Positions 18,309 through 27,374 are shown, counted from the stretch's first letter. The stretch is 64,000 bases of DNA from Tardiphaga robiniae (GCF_013359755.1 NZ_JABMCJ010000094.1:186001-250000); one strand, 5' to 3'. The notes: generated by a model from the letters alone, not told the origin. A program made the numbers and translations.

Positions 18309-18941
18309 ATGAATTTCATGTTCGGCTTGGCCGCGCGATATCGCGTATCGATGGCTACTATCATTCTAATCGCAATCGCGAGCCCCACCTTTGCGCAAGC
18401 GCCGAGCCAGGCGCAGCGTGACGCGATCAAGACGCAGTGTCGCTCGGATTACATCGCGCATTGCTCAAGCGTTCCTCTTGGTGGAGAAGCGTCGCTGCAA
18501 TGCCTGCAAAAGAACATGGCTAGTCTTTCTGCGGGATGTGCGGGCGCGGTGCGCGCAGTTCAGGCGCCAACTGCGGCACCGAAGGCCACCGCGCCAACGC
18601 CTGCTGCAGCGCCCAAGACAGAAGCAACACCACCGGCTACCAAGCCCGCGCCCGCCACTGCTGCACCAAAGGCGGCAGTGAAAAGCACAGCCCCGCCACC
18701 TGCTGCGGCAGCCACAACCGCTGCGCCTGCCGCCGCCGCTGCTCCTGCAGCCATCGTGCTGCGGCCGATGCGGCCACGCGAAGAATTGCTTGTGATGAGA
18801 TCAGCATGCGGTGGCGACATCAGATCGCTCTGCGGCGGCATAGCGCCTGGTGGCGGCCGCATCGTGCAATGCCTGGCCAGCAACAGCGCATCACTTTCGC
18901 CGGCTTGCACCAGCGTTCTTGCGCCATTCGCTCAACGATGA
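18309..18941 (+). CDS. Secreted protein with two matched Cys-rich repeats joined by an Ala/Pro linker
   Basis: 210-residue exported protein. After a signal peptide ending near FAQAPS it has two repeats of the Cys_rich_FGFR (GLG1-like) type, CRSDYIAHCSSVPLGGEASLQC and a second copy after residue 160. The cysteines are at 44, 52, 65, 77 and at 167, 175, 188, 200: identical spacing C-x7-C-x12-C-x11-C in both copies. Residues 82-150 are a low-complexity Ala/Pro/Thr/Lys linker like those of periplasm-spanning proteins. Function is not known in bacteria. The start follows a GAGG site. It is divergent from the RND operon. Confidence 0.75.
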   Translation: MNFMFGLAARYRVSMATIILIAIASPTFAQAPSQAQRDAIKTQCRSDYIAHCSSVPLGGEASLQCLQKNMASLSAGCAGAVRAVQAPTAAPKATAPTPAAAPKTEATPPATKPAPATAAPKAAVKSTAPPPAAAATTAAPAAAAAPAAIVLRPMRPREELLVMRSACGGDIRSLCGGIAPGGGRIVQCLASNSASLSPACTSVLAPFAQR

Positions 18942-18968
18942 ACACGATGCGCCCGGCAATAGGCGGGA

Positions 18969-19325
18969 TCACTCTCCACGGAAGGCCAAAATCAACTGGA
19001 TCAACCGGACAGACAGAATGACGTAACAGAGCGACATGATGATCTGAAGCGCCACGTGCCATTCCAACTTTGCGAGCTTGTAGAGGCCATCGAGGAAATT
19101 CAGCAGCAACAAAACAATTCCGAACAGCATGACACCGCGACCGACAAGACCGTGGCGCAAATATCCAAACAGGACGATCAGGGGCTCATTGCTCGACACA
19201 TGCGCCCCGGCCGAGATGATCAAAGTGCCAATCACCATCTTTTCGACGTGACTGAATATTTCCTTTGAGGCGGGCTCGATATGTCGACCGTGAAAAGTAA
19301 GCCACCTGGTTCTGAAATCCGACAT
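18969..19325 (-). CDS. Small integral membrane protein
   Basis: 118-residue protein of no family I can name. It begins MSDFRTRWLTFHGRHIEPASKEIFSHVEK and then has hydrophobic stretches consistent with about three membrane helices (MVIGTLIISAGAHV, VMLFGIVLLLLNFLDGLYKL, VALQIIMSLCYVILSVRLIQLILAF). ATG 19325 is chosen because AGGAG lies six bases upstream; an earlier in-frame start at 19367 has no such site. The gene is convergent with the Cys-repeat protein. The topology resembles the PsiE / phosphate-starvation-inducible fold, but the match is only by general pattern. Confidence 0.6.
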   Translation of the reverse strand: MSDFRTRWLTFHGRHIEPASKEIFSHVEKMVIGTLIISAGAHVSSNEPLIVLFGYLRHGLVGRGVMLFGIVLLLLNFLDGLYKLAKLEWHVALQIIMSLCYVILSVRLIQLILAFRGE

Positions 19326-19602
19326 GCTTTCTCCTGTTGAGATCAACACCGGGCGAAATCGTCCCATCGCATGTTTCTGGTCGGCAAGTATTTGTATTTA
19401 GGAGATTGAATAAACGTTCTGTCGGATCGAGACGCAAGGCGGCTTCGCAAGATTTCTCATTGACCACGCAGCCTTTCGTCTCCTGCGAACTACTCTTTGC
19501 GCGTGAAGCCACATCTCATTTGCTTGCTTTTTAACTTCGCCTACTGAAGCCCACGAACCTTTCTTCGTTTGTTTTGCCAACCAACACAGCCGGGAGATCA
19601 CC

Positions 19603-19815
19603 ATGCGTACTTTCTTAATGATGGTTGCAGCCGTTCTCGCATTCGGCACGACGATGACGTTTGAAGCCACCGACGCCAACGCCGTCGTCTGCGCACGCGG
19701 CGTTTACCGTGCCGGCTGCGCCGGCTATCGTGGCGCCGCGGTGGTGCGCCGCCCGGTGGCGGTCGCGTGCCGCACCGTCTGGGTCAATGGCGTGCGCGTA
19801 CGTCGCTGCTACTGA
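19603..19815 (+). CDS. Small secreted cationic protein
   Basis: 70-residue protein with an N-terminal signal peptide (MRTFLMMVAAVLAFGTTMTF) and a short, Arg- and Cys-containing mature part (CARGVYRAGCAGYRGAAVV, then CRTVWVNGVRVRRCY). Four cysteines (two in CARGVYRAGC, then one in each of the last two motifs) suggest two disulfides in the periplasm. Similar short hypothetical proteins are common in Bradyrhizobium and Rhodopseudomonas. GGGAG lies eight bases before the ATG. Function unknown. A repeat element follows the stop within about 30 bases. Confidence 0.6.
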   Translation: MRTFLMMVAAVLAFGTTMTFEATDANAVVCARGVYRAGCAGYRGAAVVRRPVAVACRTVWVNGVRVRRCY

Positions 19816-19845
19816 GCGACGCTGGCTTGGCCAGCCCAAATGCAA

Positions 19846-19894
19846 ATGCCCGGCACATCTAGCGAAGCTTGCTTCGCGCTGGCCGGGCATGACG
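19846..19894. repeat. Palindromic intergenic repeat, copy 1
   Basis: Begins ATGCCCGGC and ends GCCGGGCATGACG with an inner AGCGAAGC/GCTTCGC hairpin. It is nearly identical to the copy at 23446-23492 (about three differences including one gap). It lies between the small secreted protein and the gabD stop codon and could serve as a terminator for both. Confidence 0.75.
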
Positions 19895-19928
19895 CATAAT
19901 GAATTTTAATTGGGTCGGAGGTGACGCC

Positions 19929-21419
19929 TCAGATCCCTGACATCATGATGTATTTGATCTCAACATATTCTTCCATGCCGTGATGCGAGCCTTCGCGGCC
20001 CAAACCCGACTCCTTCACACCACCGAACGGAGCGACTTCGGTGGTGATGAGGCCGGTATTAACGCCGACCATGCCGGACTCCAGCGCTTCCGCAACACGC
20101 CAGACACGGCCGAGATCACGCGAATAGAAGTACGATGCCAGACCGAACGGCGAGGCGTTGCACATGGCGATGACGTCGGCTTCGTCCTTGAAGCGGAACA
20201 CCGGCGCCAGCGGGCCGAAGGTTTCTTCCTGCGAGACCAGTGCATCCGATTTCACATTGGCGAGCACCGTCGGCTCGAAGAACGTGCCGCCGAGCGCATG
20301 GCGCTTGCCGCCGGTGACGATCTTGGCGCCGCCCTTTACCGCATCGGCGATGTGGCGCTCGACTTTCTCGACGGCTTTCTCGTTGATCAGCGGACCCTGG
20401 GTGATGCCCTGTTCGGTGCCGTCGCCGACCTTCATCGCCGCGACCTTCTTCGACAGCTTCTCGACGAACTGATCGTAGATGCCATCCTGCGCATAGAGGC
20501 GGTTGGCGCAGACGCAGGTCTGGCCCATGTTGCGATATTTCGAGACAATCGCGCCTTCCACGGCGGCATCGATGTCGGCATCGTCGAACACCACGAAGGG
20601 TGCGTTGCCGCCGAGTTCGAGGCCGAGCTTCTTCACGCCGACCGAAGCCTGCCTGTAGAGGATCTTGCCGACATTGGTGGAGCCGGTGAAACCGACGAAG
20701 CGCACCGCAGGATGTTCGCAGAGCACGAGGCCGATCGCCGATGCGTCGCCGGTGATGATGTTCAGCACACCCTTCGGCACGCCGGCACGCTCGGCGAGTT
20801 CAGCCAGCGCGAGCGCCGACAGCGGCGTCTCGTTGGCAGGCTTGATCACCACGGTGCAGCCGGCGGCCAGCGCCGGCGACACTTTGCGGGTGATCATGGA
20901 GTTCGGGAAATTCCACGGCGTGATGGCGCCGCAGACGCCGATCGGCTGCTTGATGGCGAGGAGCCGGGCATCGGCACGCTGGGTCGGGATGGTCTCGCCA
21001 TAGACGCGGCGGGCTTCCTCGGCGAAGAATTCGATATAGGCGGCGCCGATATCGACCTCGCCCAGCGCTTCGGCCAGCGGCTTGCCCTGCTCGGTGGTCA
21101 GGATCAGCGCGAGATCCTCGCGGTTGGCGATGATCAGCTCGAACCACTTGCGCAGGATGTTGGAGCGCTGCTTGGCGGTGAACTTGGCCCAGGCCGGAAA
21201 CGCCTTTTCGGCGGCCTCGACAGCCTGCGTCGTTTCCTTGGCGCCCATATTGGGCACCTTGGCAATTTCAATCTCATTGACCGGATTGGTCACCGAGGTC
21301 TCGCCGGTGCCGACCCAGGCGCCGTCGATGTAGCACTTGTCGCGCAGCAGCGAGGGGTCCTTGAGGCGATCGCGCAGCGAAGGGGCGGTGGACTGGCGTG
21401 CGGCTGAGGTCGGTGACAT
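19929..21419 (-). CDS. gabD: NAD(P)-dependent succinate-semialdehyde dehydrogenase (GabD)
   Basis: 496-residue aldehyde dehydrogenase oxidising succinate semialdehyde to succinate, the last step of the GABA shunt. Family marks: PWNFPNS near residue 168, Glu268 in LGLELGGNAP as general base, and nucleophile Cys302 in MGQTCVCANR; PFGGVKESGLGREGS near the C-terminus is typical of the GabD subgroup. The ATG at 21419 precedes MSPTSAARQS. No gabT or GABA permease is adjacent, so the substrate call rests on sequence type; closely related semialdehyde dehydrogenases (glutarate semialdehyde) are the main alternative. Monocistronic appearance. Confidence 0.88.
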   Translation of the reverse strand: MSPTSAARQSTAPSLRDRLKDPSLLRDKCYIDGAWVGTGETSVTNPVNEIEIAKVPNMGAKETTQAVEAAEKAFPAWAKFTAKQRSNILRKWFELIIANREDLALILTTEQGKPLAEALGEVDIGAAYIEFFAEEARRVYGETIPTQRADARLLAIKQPIGVCGAITPWNFPNSMITRKVSPALAAGCTVVIKPANETPLSALALAELAERAGVPKGVLNIITGDASAIGLVLCEHPAVRFVGFTGSTNVGKILYRQASVGVKKLGLELGGNAPFVVFDDADIDAAVEGAIVSKYRNMGQTCVCANRLYAQDGIYDQFVEKLSKKVAAMKVGDGTEQGITQGPLINEKAVEKVERHIADAVKGGAKIVTGGKRHALGGTFFEPTVLANVKSDALVSQEETFGPLAPVFRFKDEADVIAMCNASPFGLASYFYSRDLGRVWRVAEALESGMVGVNTGLITTEVAPFGGVKESGLGREGSHHGMEEYVEIKYIMMSGI

Positions 21420-21573
21420 GGGCGGTTCTCCTGCGGAAAGTGTCGCGAACGTATAGCCGCGGACTTGTAGAGGAGTATAGGCCCGAAAGCGCCCCTTGGC
21501 GGCGAATGGCAGCTATCGCCCGCAGGGGTATTTAACGCCCGAATTCAACAGTCGCAGAACGCCGCAAGCCCGA

Positions 21574-21903
21574 TCAGGCCGCGCCGCGCATATAGGTCTC
21601 GCGCCGATCGATCATTCGCTCGAAAGCGATGCGGGCGTTGGCACGGGTGGTCGTGGAGAAGGTGCGGTATTCCAGCTCCGGCAGCATCGCTGCGTCACTG
21701 CGACCGAACCAGGAAATAAACGATTTGGGCGGGGCCGAAATCTTCGCCAGCGCCTGCGCCAGATTTTCAGCGGCATCGAAAGCGAACAGGGCGCCGGTCT
21801 GCGCCACGCGAACTTCGAAAATTCCTGGACCGATCGGGGCCTCGATGCTCTCGCCACGGGAAGCGCGGGGATAATGTTTCCAGTCGGTCCAGTTCGCAAT
21901 CAT
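21574..21903 (-). CDS. Hypothetical protein
   Basis: 109-residue protein, family not recognised. It starts MIANWTDWKHYPRASRGESIEAPIGPGIFEVRVA and ends with a helix-like FERMIDRRETYMRGAA; no signal peptide or membrane segment. It is preserved as a clean frame with normal codon use, and its GC pattern fits its neighbours, which supports its being real. Upstream on its strand lies a GGAAC-N17-GTT string (21995-22019), a possible general-stress promoter. Function cannot be assigned. Confidence 0.6.
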   Translation of the reverse strand: MIANWTDWKHYPRASRGESIEAPIGPGIFEVRVAQTGALFAFDAAENLAQALAKISAPPKSFISWFGRSDAAMLPELEYRTFSTTTRANARIAFERMIDRRETYMRGAA

Positions 21904-21994
21904 CGTCGGTCTCCGCAGCTGACACGCTGCATTAGGTACTCATGGTCTTACGGATTAGTGTCGGAAAGCGCTTTGACGTTCACGTCATTTTTTG

Positions 21995-22019
21995 AACACA
22001 GCGGCGCCAATTTCGTTCC
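21995..22019 (-). promoter_or_regulatory. Possible EcfG-type promoter for the 109-residue protein
   Basis: On the reverse strand GGAAC (22019-22015) and GTT (21997-21995) are 17 bases apart, within the range of the EcfG consensus. The transcript would start about 85 bases before the ATG at 21903. Only a short motif match; chance is a serious alternative. Confidence 0.25.
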
Positions 22020-22176
22020 AAGGCACGATCAAACTCGCTCCCAAGCCTGATATGGTTCCCCTCAAATGCTAAAACCAGCGCAAATGTAATCACATCCGCG
22101 AGACCCACGACCTCGCGCCCAAGTTGAATGTCCGCGCCGGAAATCGGTAAGATCAAGAAAACCGGAGAGGAAACGG

Positions 22177-23361
22177 ATGTCAGTTCAAGTCGAGATTGAC
22201 CGGATTCTGCAGCAGGCCAGCGAAAGAGGTGCCATTCCCGGTGCCGTGGCTGTAGCTGCGACGCGGAGCGAGGTTATCTACGAGGGGGCGCTGGGCAAGC
22301 GTGACGCATCCAAAGATACCACCATGACGCCGGACAGCGTGTTCTGGATCGCATCCATGACCAAGGCGATTACGGCTGCTGCAGCAATGCAGCTGGTGGA
22401 GCAGGACAAATTGACGCTGGATGCACCGCTGGCGACCGTGCTTCCGGACCTCGCGGAGACGCAGGTGCTGGATGGTTTCGACAGCGAAGGCACTCCGAAA
22501 CTACGTCCGCCGCGCCAACCGATCACCTTGCGGCATCTGCTGACCCACACCGCCGGTTTCTGCTACGACATGTGGAACGGCGACATGGTGCGCTATCTCG
22601 AGACAACCGGCATTCCGCCGTTTCGCTCCGGACTGAACGCGGCCATGAAGGTGCCGATCATGCGCGATCCCGGGACCCGCTGGGAATACGGCACCAATAT
22701 CGACTTCGTGGGCAAGGTCGTCGAGGCCGTCAGCGACGAACGCCTTGACGCCTATTTCCAAAACCATTTGCTGGCGCCGCTTGGGATGACCGACACCGCC
22801 TTCGTGATTGGCGGCGACCAGCGCAAGCGCCTTGTTGCCATGCACAGCCGCGGCGTTGACGGTGCACTGACCCCGATCCCGTTCGAGATCAAACAGGATC
22901 CGGAATTCTTCGCCGGTGGCGGGGGGCTCTATGGCACCGCCCCCGACTACATCAAGTTTACGCAAATGATGCTGAATAACGGGACCGGCAACGGCAATCG
23001 GATATTAAAGCCAGAGACCGTCGCGCTGATGAGCCAAAACCACATCGGCGAACTCAACATGACGCCGATGGCTTCAGCGGTACCGACCGTCAGTAACAAT
23101 GTCGACTTCCTTCCGGGCATCGACAAGAAATACGGGCTCAGCTTCATGATCAATACGGCGCAGTCAGCCGAAGGCCGCAGCGCTGGCAGCCTTGCCTGGG
23201 CCGGCCTCGCTAACACCTACTACTGGATAGATCCAGCGCGAGATATCACCGGCGTCATCATGATGCAGGTGCTGCCGTTTGCGGATTCGACTTGTTTGAA
23301 GGTGTTTTCGGATTTCGAACGCGCGGTGTATGCGGGATTGGACGCGAAGAAGGCGGCGTGA
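22177..23361 (+). CDS. Serine hydrolase, class C beta-lactamase fold (family VIII esterase-like)
   Basis: 394-residue protein with the fold of AmpC beta-lactamases, DD-peptidases and family VIII esterases. The active-site S-x-x-K is Ser60-Met-Thr-Lys63 (FWIASMTKAITAAA), and the Tyr motif is at residue 171 (WEYGTNIDF); the LRHLLTHTAGF block is also typical. There is no signal peptide, so it is more likely a cytoplasmic esterase than a secreted beta-lactamase, but only assay can tell. GGAGAGGAAACG precedes the ATG. It is a single gene followed by the two-hairpin repeat. Confidence 0.85.
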   Translation: MSVQVEIDRILQQASERGAIPGAVAVAATRSEVIYEGALGKRDASKDTTMTPDSVFWIASMTKAITAAAAMQLVEQDKLTLDAPLATVLPDLAETQVLDGFDSEGTPKLRPPRQPITLRHLLTHTAGFCYDMWNGDMVRYLETTGIPPFRSGLNAAMKVPIMRDPGTRWEYGTNIDFVGKVVEAVSDERLDAYFQNHLLAPLGMTDTAFVIGGDQRKRLVAMHSRGVDGALTPIPFEIKQDPEFFAGGGGLYGTAPDYIKFTQMMLNNGTGNGNRILKPETVALMSQNHIGELNMTPMASAVPTVSNNVDFLPGIDKKYGLSFMINTAQSAEGRSAGSLAWAGLANTYYWIDPARDITGVIMMQVLPFADSTCLKVFSDFERAVYAGLDAKKAA

Positions 23362-23390
23362 GAGCCGCGATGCGCTGATCTCTCACCACG

Positions 23391-23495
23391 TCATGGCCGG
23401 GCTTGACCCGGCCATCCACGACTTTCCTCTCTTGCCAAGACGTGGATGCCCGGCACATCTAGCGAAGCTCGCTTCACGCTGCCGGGCATGACGAC
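23391..23495. repeat. Two-hairpin intergenic repeat, copy 2 (long form)
   Basis: First part: TGGCCGGG/CCCGGCCA palindrome at 23394-23414. The arms ATCCACG (23414-23420) and CGTGGAT (23441-23447) then pair across a T-rich spacer. The second part, 23446-23489, is nearly the same as the copy at 19846. Such elements occur in many copies in Bradyrhizobium/Rhodopseudomonas-type genomes. It lies between two convergent genes. Confidence 0.75.
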
Positions 23496-23522
23496 AGAGA
23501 AGAAAACCCAAGAAATGCAGCC

Positions 23523-24524
23523 TTAAACCGGCAACCCGTTCTTGCCCGCAAGGTCCTTCAGCGAAACCTGGGGACGCGCGCCGATATGCTGGATGACTTC
23601 GGCAGCGGCCATCGCGCCGAGCTTGCCGGCATTCTCATACCCGGCGTTGCGCACCAGGCCGAACAGGAAGCCCGCTGCGAACAAATCGCCAGCGCCTGTC
23701 GTGTCGACGAGCTTCTCGATCTTGTGTGCAGGGACCGCAACGATGCCATCGCCCGATGTCACGACACAGCCCTTCTCGCTGCGGGTGACGACGCCGAGCT
23801 TGGTGTCCTGGCCGAGCTGCTTGAGCGCCGCATCGAAATCCGTGGTTTCGTAAAGCGAGGTCAGCTCGGCCTCGTTCGCGAAGATGAGATCGACGGTGCC
23901 CGAACGCATCAGGTCGAGAAACTCGGCACGATAACGACCAACGCAGAACGCGTCCGACAGCGTCAATGCGACCTGACGCTTGGCGTCATGGGCGATCTTC
24001 GAGGCCTTCACGAAGGCTTCCTTGGCGCTGGCGGGGTCCCACAAATAACCTTCGAGATAGACGATCGACGAGGCCGCGACTGCAGCGGCATCGATATCGT
24101 CGGGCATCAGATCCTGCGCGGCACCGAGATAGGTGTTCATGGTGCGCTCGCCATCGGGCGTCACCAGGATGTAGGAACAGCCGGTGGCCGGACCGCCGGT
24201 GGCGGGTTTGGTGTCGAACGCAACGCCGGCCGCACGGATGTCGTGGGTATAGAGCGTGCCGATCTGGTCATCCTTGACCTTGCCGACATAGGCCGCGCGG
24301 GCGCCGAGGCTGGCGAGGCCGACGATGGTATTGGCGGCCGAACCGCCGGACATTTCGGTGGCAGGGCCCATCGCCTTGTAGATCGCAGTGGCGCGGGCTT
24401 CGTCGATCAGCGCCATACCGCCCTTGGTCATCTCATGCGCGGCGAGGAACTTGTCATCGGCCTGCACCAGCACATCGAAAATCGCGTTGCCGATTCCGAG
24501 CACGTCATATTTTGCTGAGGTCAT
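23523..24524 (-). CDS. Adenosine kinase-like sugar kinase (PfkB family)
   Basis: 333-residue PfkB (ribokinase) family kinase, likely adenosine kinase: adenosine + ATP gives AMP. The N-terminal MTSAKYDVLGIGNAIFDVLVQ and GGSAANTIVGLASLGARAAYVGKV give the first PfkB signature; the second, DTTGAGDLFAAGFLFGL, holds the catalytic Asp of GAGD. The substrate call is by overall similarity to alphaproteobacterial adenosine kinases; other nucleosides or sugars are possible. It is divergent from murJ. Its 5' end overlaps the in-frame extension of murJ, which is why the later murJ start is preferred. Confidence 0.85.
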   Translation of the reverse strand: MTSAKYDVLGIGNAIFDVLVQADDKFLAAHEMTKGGMALIDEARATAIYKAMGPATEMSGGSAANTIVGLASLGARAAYVGKVKDDQIGTLYTHDIRAAGVAFDTKPATGGPATGCSYILVTPDGERTMNTYLGAAQDLMPDDIDAAAVAASSIVYLEGYLWDPASAKEAFVKASKIAHDAKRQVALTLSDAFCVGRYRAEFLDLMRSGTVDLIFANEAELTSLYETTDFDAALKQLGQDTKLGVVTRSEKGCVVTSGDGIVAVPAHKIEKLVDTTGAGDLFAAGFLFGLVRNAGYENAGKLGAMAAAEVIQHIGARPQVSLKDLAGKNGLPV

Positions 24525-24679
24525 TAAGAATATCCCGTTGCGGCAATTGCGATGAGGTTGAAAATCCGTTTCAACTCGTCTCGCGGTCGCCCAAGTTGTC
24601 GGTAAAGGCCGGTTTGATGGCTGCAGCGACTATCACGTTCTGCCCCGCGCCAGCAAGGACAGCCCCTTACGATGGTTCT

Positions 24680-26233
24680 ATGATCCGTTCCATCCTGACC
24701 GTTTCCACGGGCACTTTGGCATCGCGATTGTTGGGCTTTGCCCGCGACGCAATGGTGGCTGCGCTGCTCGGTGCAGGCCCGATCGCGGATGCTTTTCTGG
24801 TCGCATTTCAGCTCGTCAACGTGATCCGGCGGCTGCTCACCGAGGGCGCGCTGAACGCGGCGCTGATTCCGGCTTGGCTGCGCATCCAGACGACGCAGGG
24901 CGCTGTCGCAGCCACAGCTTTTGCGGGTCGTGTGCTCGGCACCATTAGCGTTGCGCTGATCGTCGCGACGATCCTGATCGGCTTTGCGATGCCGCTCGTG
25001 ATCGCAATGCTTGCCCCGGGTTTCGTCGGCCAGCCGACGCTGCAGCTCGCCGTCGAGAATGCGCGATTGATGCTGCCCTATCTGGCCTTTGCCGGCCCCG
25101 TCACTGTCATGATGGGACTGCTGAACGCGCAACAACGCTTCGCGGTGACCGCATTTTCGCCGCTGCTCTTCAACATCGCCCTGATCGCCGTCATGGCCCT
25201 ACTGCTGGTGTGGCGGCAAGAGCCAGACACTGCCGCTATGGCCATGGCGGCCACTGTGGGCATTGCCGGGCTGCTACAATTGCTGATGCTGGTCTTGCGG
25301 AAATCTGGCGGCAATCTTGCGGCGCCTTTGCGGCTGTCGCTCGATGGCGAGATGCGCGGCTTCTTCCGCAAGGCGTTGCCTGGCATGGTCGCCAATTCCG
25401 GGCCGCAGCTTCTCATCGTCACCGGCGCAATCATCGCATCGACGACTCCGGCTGCCGTATCGTGGCTGTATTTCGCGAACCGCCTGATTGAACTGCCGCT
25501 CGGCATCGTCGGCACGGCCATGGGCACTGTGCTGGTCCCCGCATTGACGCGCGCCGTGCGATCAGACGATCAAGCCGCCATCACGCAGGCGGAATCGCGC
25601 GGGCTTGAACTCGCGATCGGTCTCGCATTGCCGGCTACGCTCGGACTGATGATATTGAGCCATCTCATCGTGCAGTGTCTGTTTCAACACGGCGCGTTCG
25701 GCGCGAGCGACACGGTCTCGACTGCAAGTGCGCTGATATGGTTGGCGCTGGGCTTGCCCGCTCAGGTGCTCGTGAAAGCCTTGTCGCCGGCCTTCTTCGC
25801 ACGCGAGGACACGACGACGCCGCTGCTGGCGACGCTCGTCGGTTTGGTAATCGCAATCATCTTCGCACTGGTTTTGAATAGGCCATTCGGTGCGAGCGGC
25901 ATCGCAGCGGCGATCGCTCTGGCTGCGTGGGGCAGCGCGATCTTTTTGATCGTCCGGAGCGCAGCAGCTTTCGGCTTCTCCCCCGACCATGATGCAAGAC
26001 GCCGACTGCCGATCATTGTCCTGTCGTCGCTGACCATAGGCGGCCTGCTATGGCTCGCCGCGCATATTGCCTTGCCCTGGACGGCGCAGGCCCACGGTCT
26101 GGTACGAGCGAGCTTGCTCGGCCTCCTGATCGTTGGCGGGCTGGCAATCTACGCCGCGTTACTGACGCTGACGGGGGCCGTGCGCTGGGCCGAGGTCCGC
26201 GGCGCCCTCAAGCGATCACCGGCGGCCGGCTAG
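24680..26233 (+). CDS. murJ: Lipid II flippase MurJ
   Basis: 517-residue MATE/MVF-superfamily membrane protein that flips lipid II across the inner membrane during peptidoglycan synthesis. The start MIRSILTVSTGTLASRLLGFARDAMVAALLGAGPIADAFLVAF is the conserved MurJ N-terminus, with the GFARD arginine region; about 14 hydrophobic helices follow. The frame is open from 24512, but ATG 24680 matches the family start and avoids overlap with the divergent kinase gene. The next gene, trpS, follows after 88 bases on the same strand, an order common in alphaproteobacteria. Confidence 0.95.
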   Translation: MIRSILTVSTGTLASRLLGFARDAMVAALLGAGPIADAFLVAFQLVNVIRRLLTEGALNAALIPAWLRIQTTQGAVAATAFAGRVLGTISVALIVATILIGFAMPLVIAMLAPGFVGQPTLQLAVENARLMLPYLAFAGPVTVMMGLLNAQQRFAVTAFSPLLFNIALIAVMALLLVWRQEPDTAAMAMAATVGIAGLLQLLMLVLRKSGGNLAAPLRLSLDGEMRGFFRKALPGMVANSGPQLLIVTGAIIASTTPAAVSWLYFANRLIELPLGIVGTAMGTVLVPALTRAVRSDDQAAITQAESRGLELAIGLALPATLGLMILSHLIVQCLFQHGAFGASDTVSTASALIWLALGLPAQVLVKALSPAFFAREDTTTPLLATLVGLVIAIIFALVLNRPFGASGIAAAIALAAWGSAIFLIVRSAAAFGFSPDHDARRRLPIIVLSSLTIGGLLWLAAHIALPWTAQAHGLVRASLLGLLIVGGLAIYAALLTLTGAVRWAEVRGALKRSPAAG

Positions 26234-26321
26234 GGCAGATTGGCAATGGACGCCGCCTGGCGCCTATGGCAAGTCACGCCCCTTGGCCCGCATTCCACCA
26301 CGGGCGCACAGGAACTAGACG

Positions 26322-27374
26322 ATGGCTTTTACTCAACGGGTTTTTTCGGGCGTCCAGCCGACGGGCAATCTGCACCTCGGCAACTATCTCGGCGCGATCG
26401 TGAATTTCGTCAAACTGCAGGAGACGCATAATTGCATCTACTGCGTGGTCGATATGCATGCCGTCACCGTGCCGATCTCCGTTTGGGGCGGGCCCGATGA
26501 ATTGCGCCGCAACACCCGTGAAGTGACTGCGGCCTTCATCGCCTCGGGCATCGATCCAAAGAAGCAGATCATCTTCAACCAGAGCCAGGTCTCCGGCCAC
26601 GCCGAGCTGGCCTGGATTTTCAATTGCGTCGCTCGCCTCGGCTGGCTGAATCGCATGACCCAGTTCAAGGAAAAGGCCGGCAAGGACCGCGAAAACGCGT
26701 CTGTGGGTCTCTACGACTATCCGGTGCTGATGGCTGCGGACATTCTGCTGTATCGCGCCACGCACGTTCCGGTCGGCGAGGACCAGAAGCAGCATCTCGA
26801 ACTGTGCCGCGACATCTCGCAGAAGTTCAACAACGACTTCTCCGAATCCATCGCAGCGCAAGGGCATGACGGCCCTTACTTCCCGATGCCGGAGCCTGTC
26901 ATCACCGGACCGGCGACTCGGGTGATGAGCCTGCGCGACGGCACCAAGAAGATGTCGAAGTCGGACGCGTCAGACAATTCGCGCATCAACCTCACGGACG
27001 ATGCAGACACGATCGCGCAGAAGATCCGCAAGGCGAAGACCGATCCGGAACCATTGCCGTCGGAAGAGAAGGGCCTGGAGCCGCGTCCCGAGGCCGATAA
27101 TCTCGTCGGCATCTATGCGGCACTGTCCAATCGGTCGAAGGCTGACATTCTCACAGAATTCGGCGGCGCGCAGTTTTCGGGCTTCAAATCGAGCCTTGTC
27201 GATCTCGCTGTCGAAAAACTGTCACCTATCGCCGGCGAGATGAAGCGGCTGACGACATCCGATCTGACCTATGTCGATCAGGTTCTGGCCGATGGCGGCG
27301 AACGCGCCGGCGTCATTGCCGCCGAAACCATCAAGTCCGTGAAGGACATCATCGGCTTCGTCCACAAGCGGTAA
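26322..27374 (+). CDS. trpS: Tryptophanyl-tRNA synthetase (TrpS)
   Basis: 350-residue class I aminoacyl-tRNA synthetase charging tRNA-Trp. The HIGH-like motif is [12 protein letters not shown] at residues 13-24 and KMSKS is at 210-214. The substrate-site segment [32 protein letters not shown] is typical of bacterial TrpRS. Length is normal for the short bacterial type with a small insert near [12 protein letters not shown]. Cytosolic and essential. A strong inverted repeat follows about 37 bases after the stop. Confidence 0.97.
   Translation: MAFTQRVFSGVQPTGNLHLGNYLGAIVNFVKLQETHNCIYCVVDMHAVTVPISVWGGPDELRRNTREVTAAFIASGIDPKKQIIFNQSQVSGHAELAWIFNCVARLGWLNRMTQFKEKAGKDRENASVGLYDYPVLMAADILLYRATHVPVGEDQKQHLELCRDISQKFNNDFSESIAAQGHDGPYFPMPEPVITGPATRVMSLRDGTKKMSKSDASDNSRINLTDDADTIAQKIRKAKTDPEPLPSEEKGLEPRPEADNLVGIYAALSNRSKADILTEFGGAQFSGFKSSLVDLAVEKLSPIAGEMKRLTTSDLTYVDQVLADGGERAGVIAAETIKSVKDIIGFVHKR

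Noticed and set aside
19980-21407. 475-codon forward frame opposite gabD
   Set aside because: Antisense of a highly conserved aldehyde dehydrogenase; composition typical of GC-rich shadow frames.
22177-23361. Calling the serine hydrolase a secreted beta-lactamase resistance gene
   Set aside because: No signal peptide, and the S-x-x-K/Tyr motifs are shared with esterases; resistance cannot be claimed from sequence.
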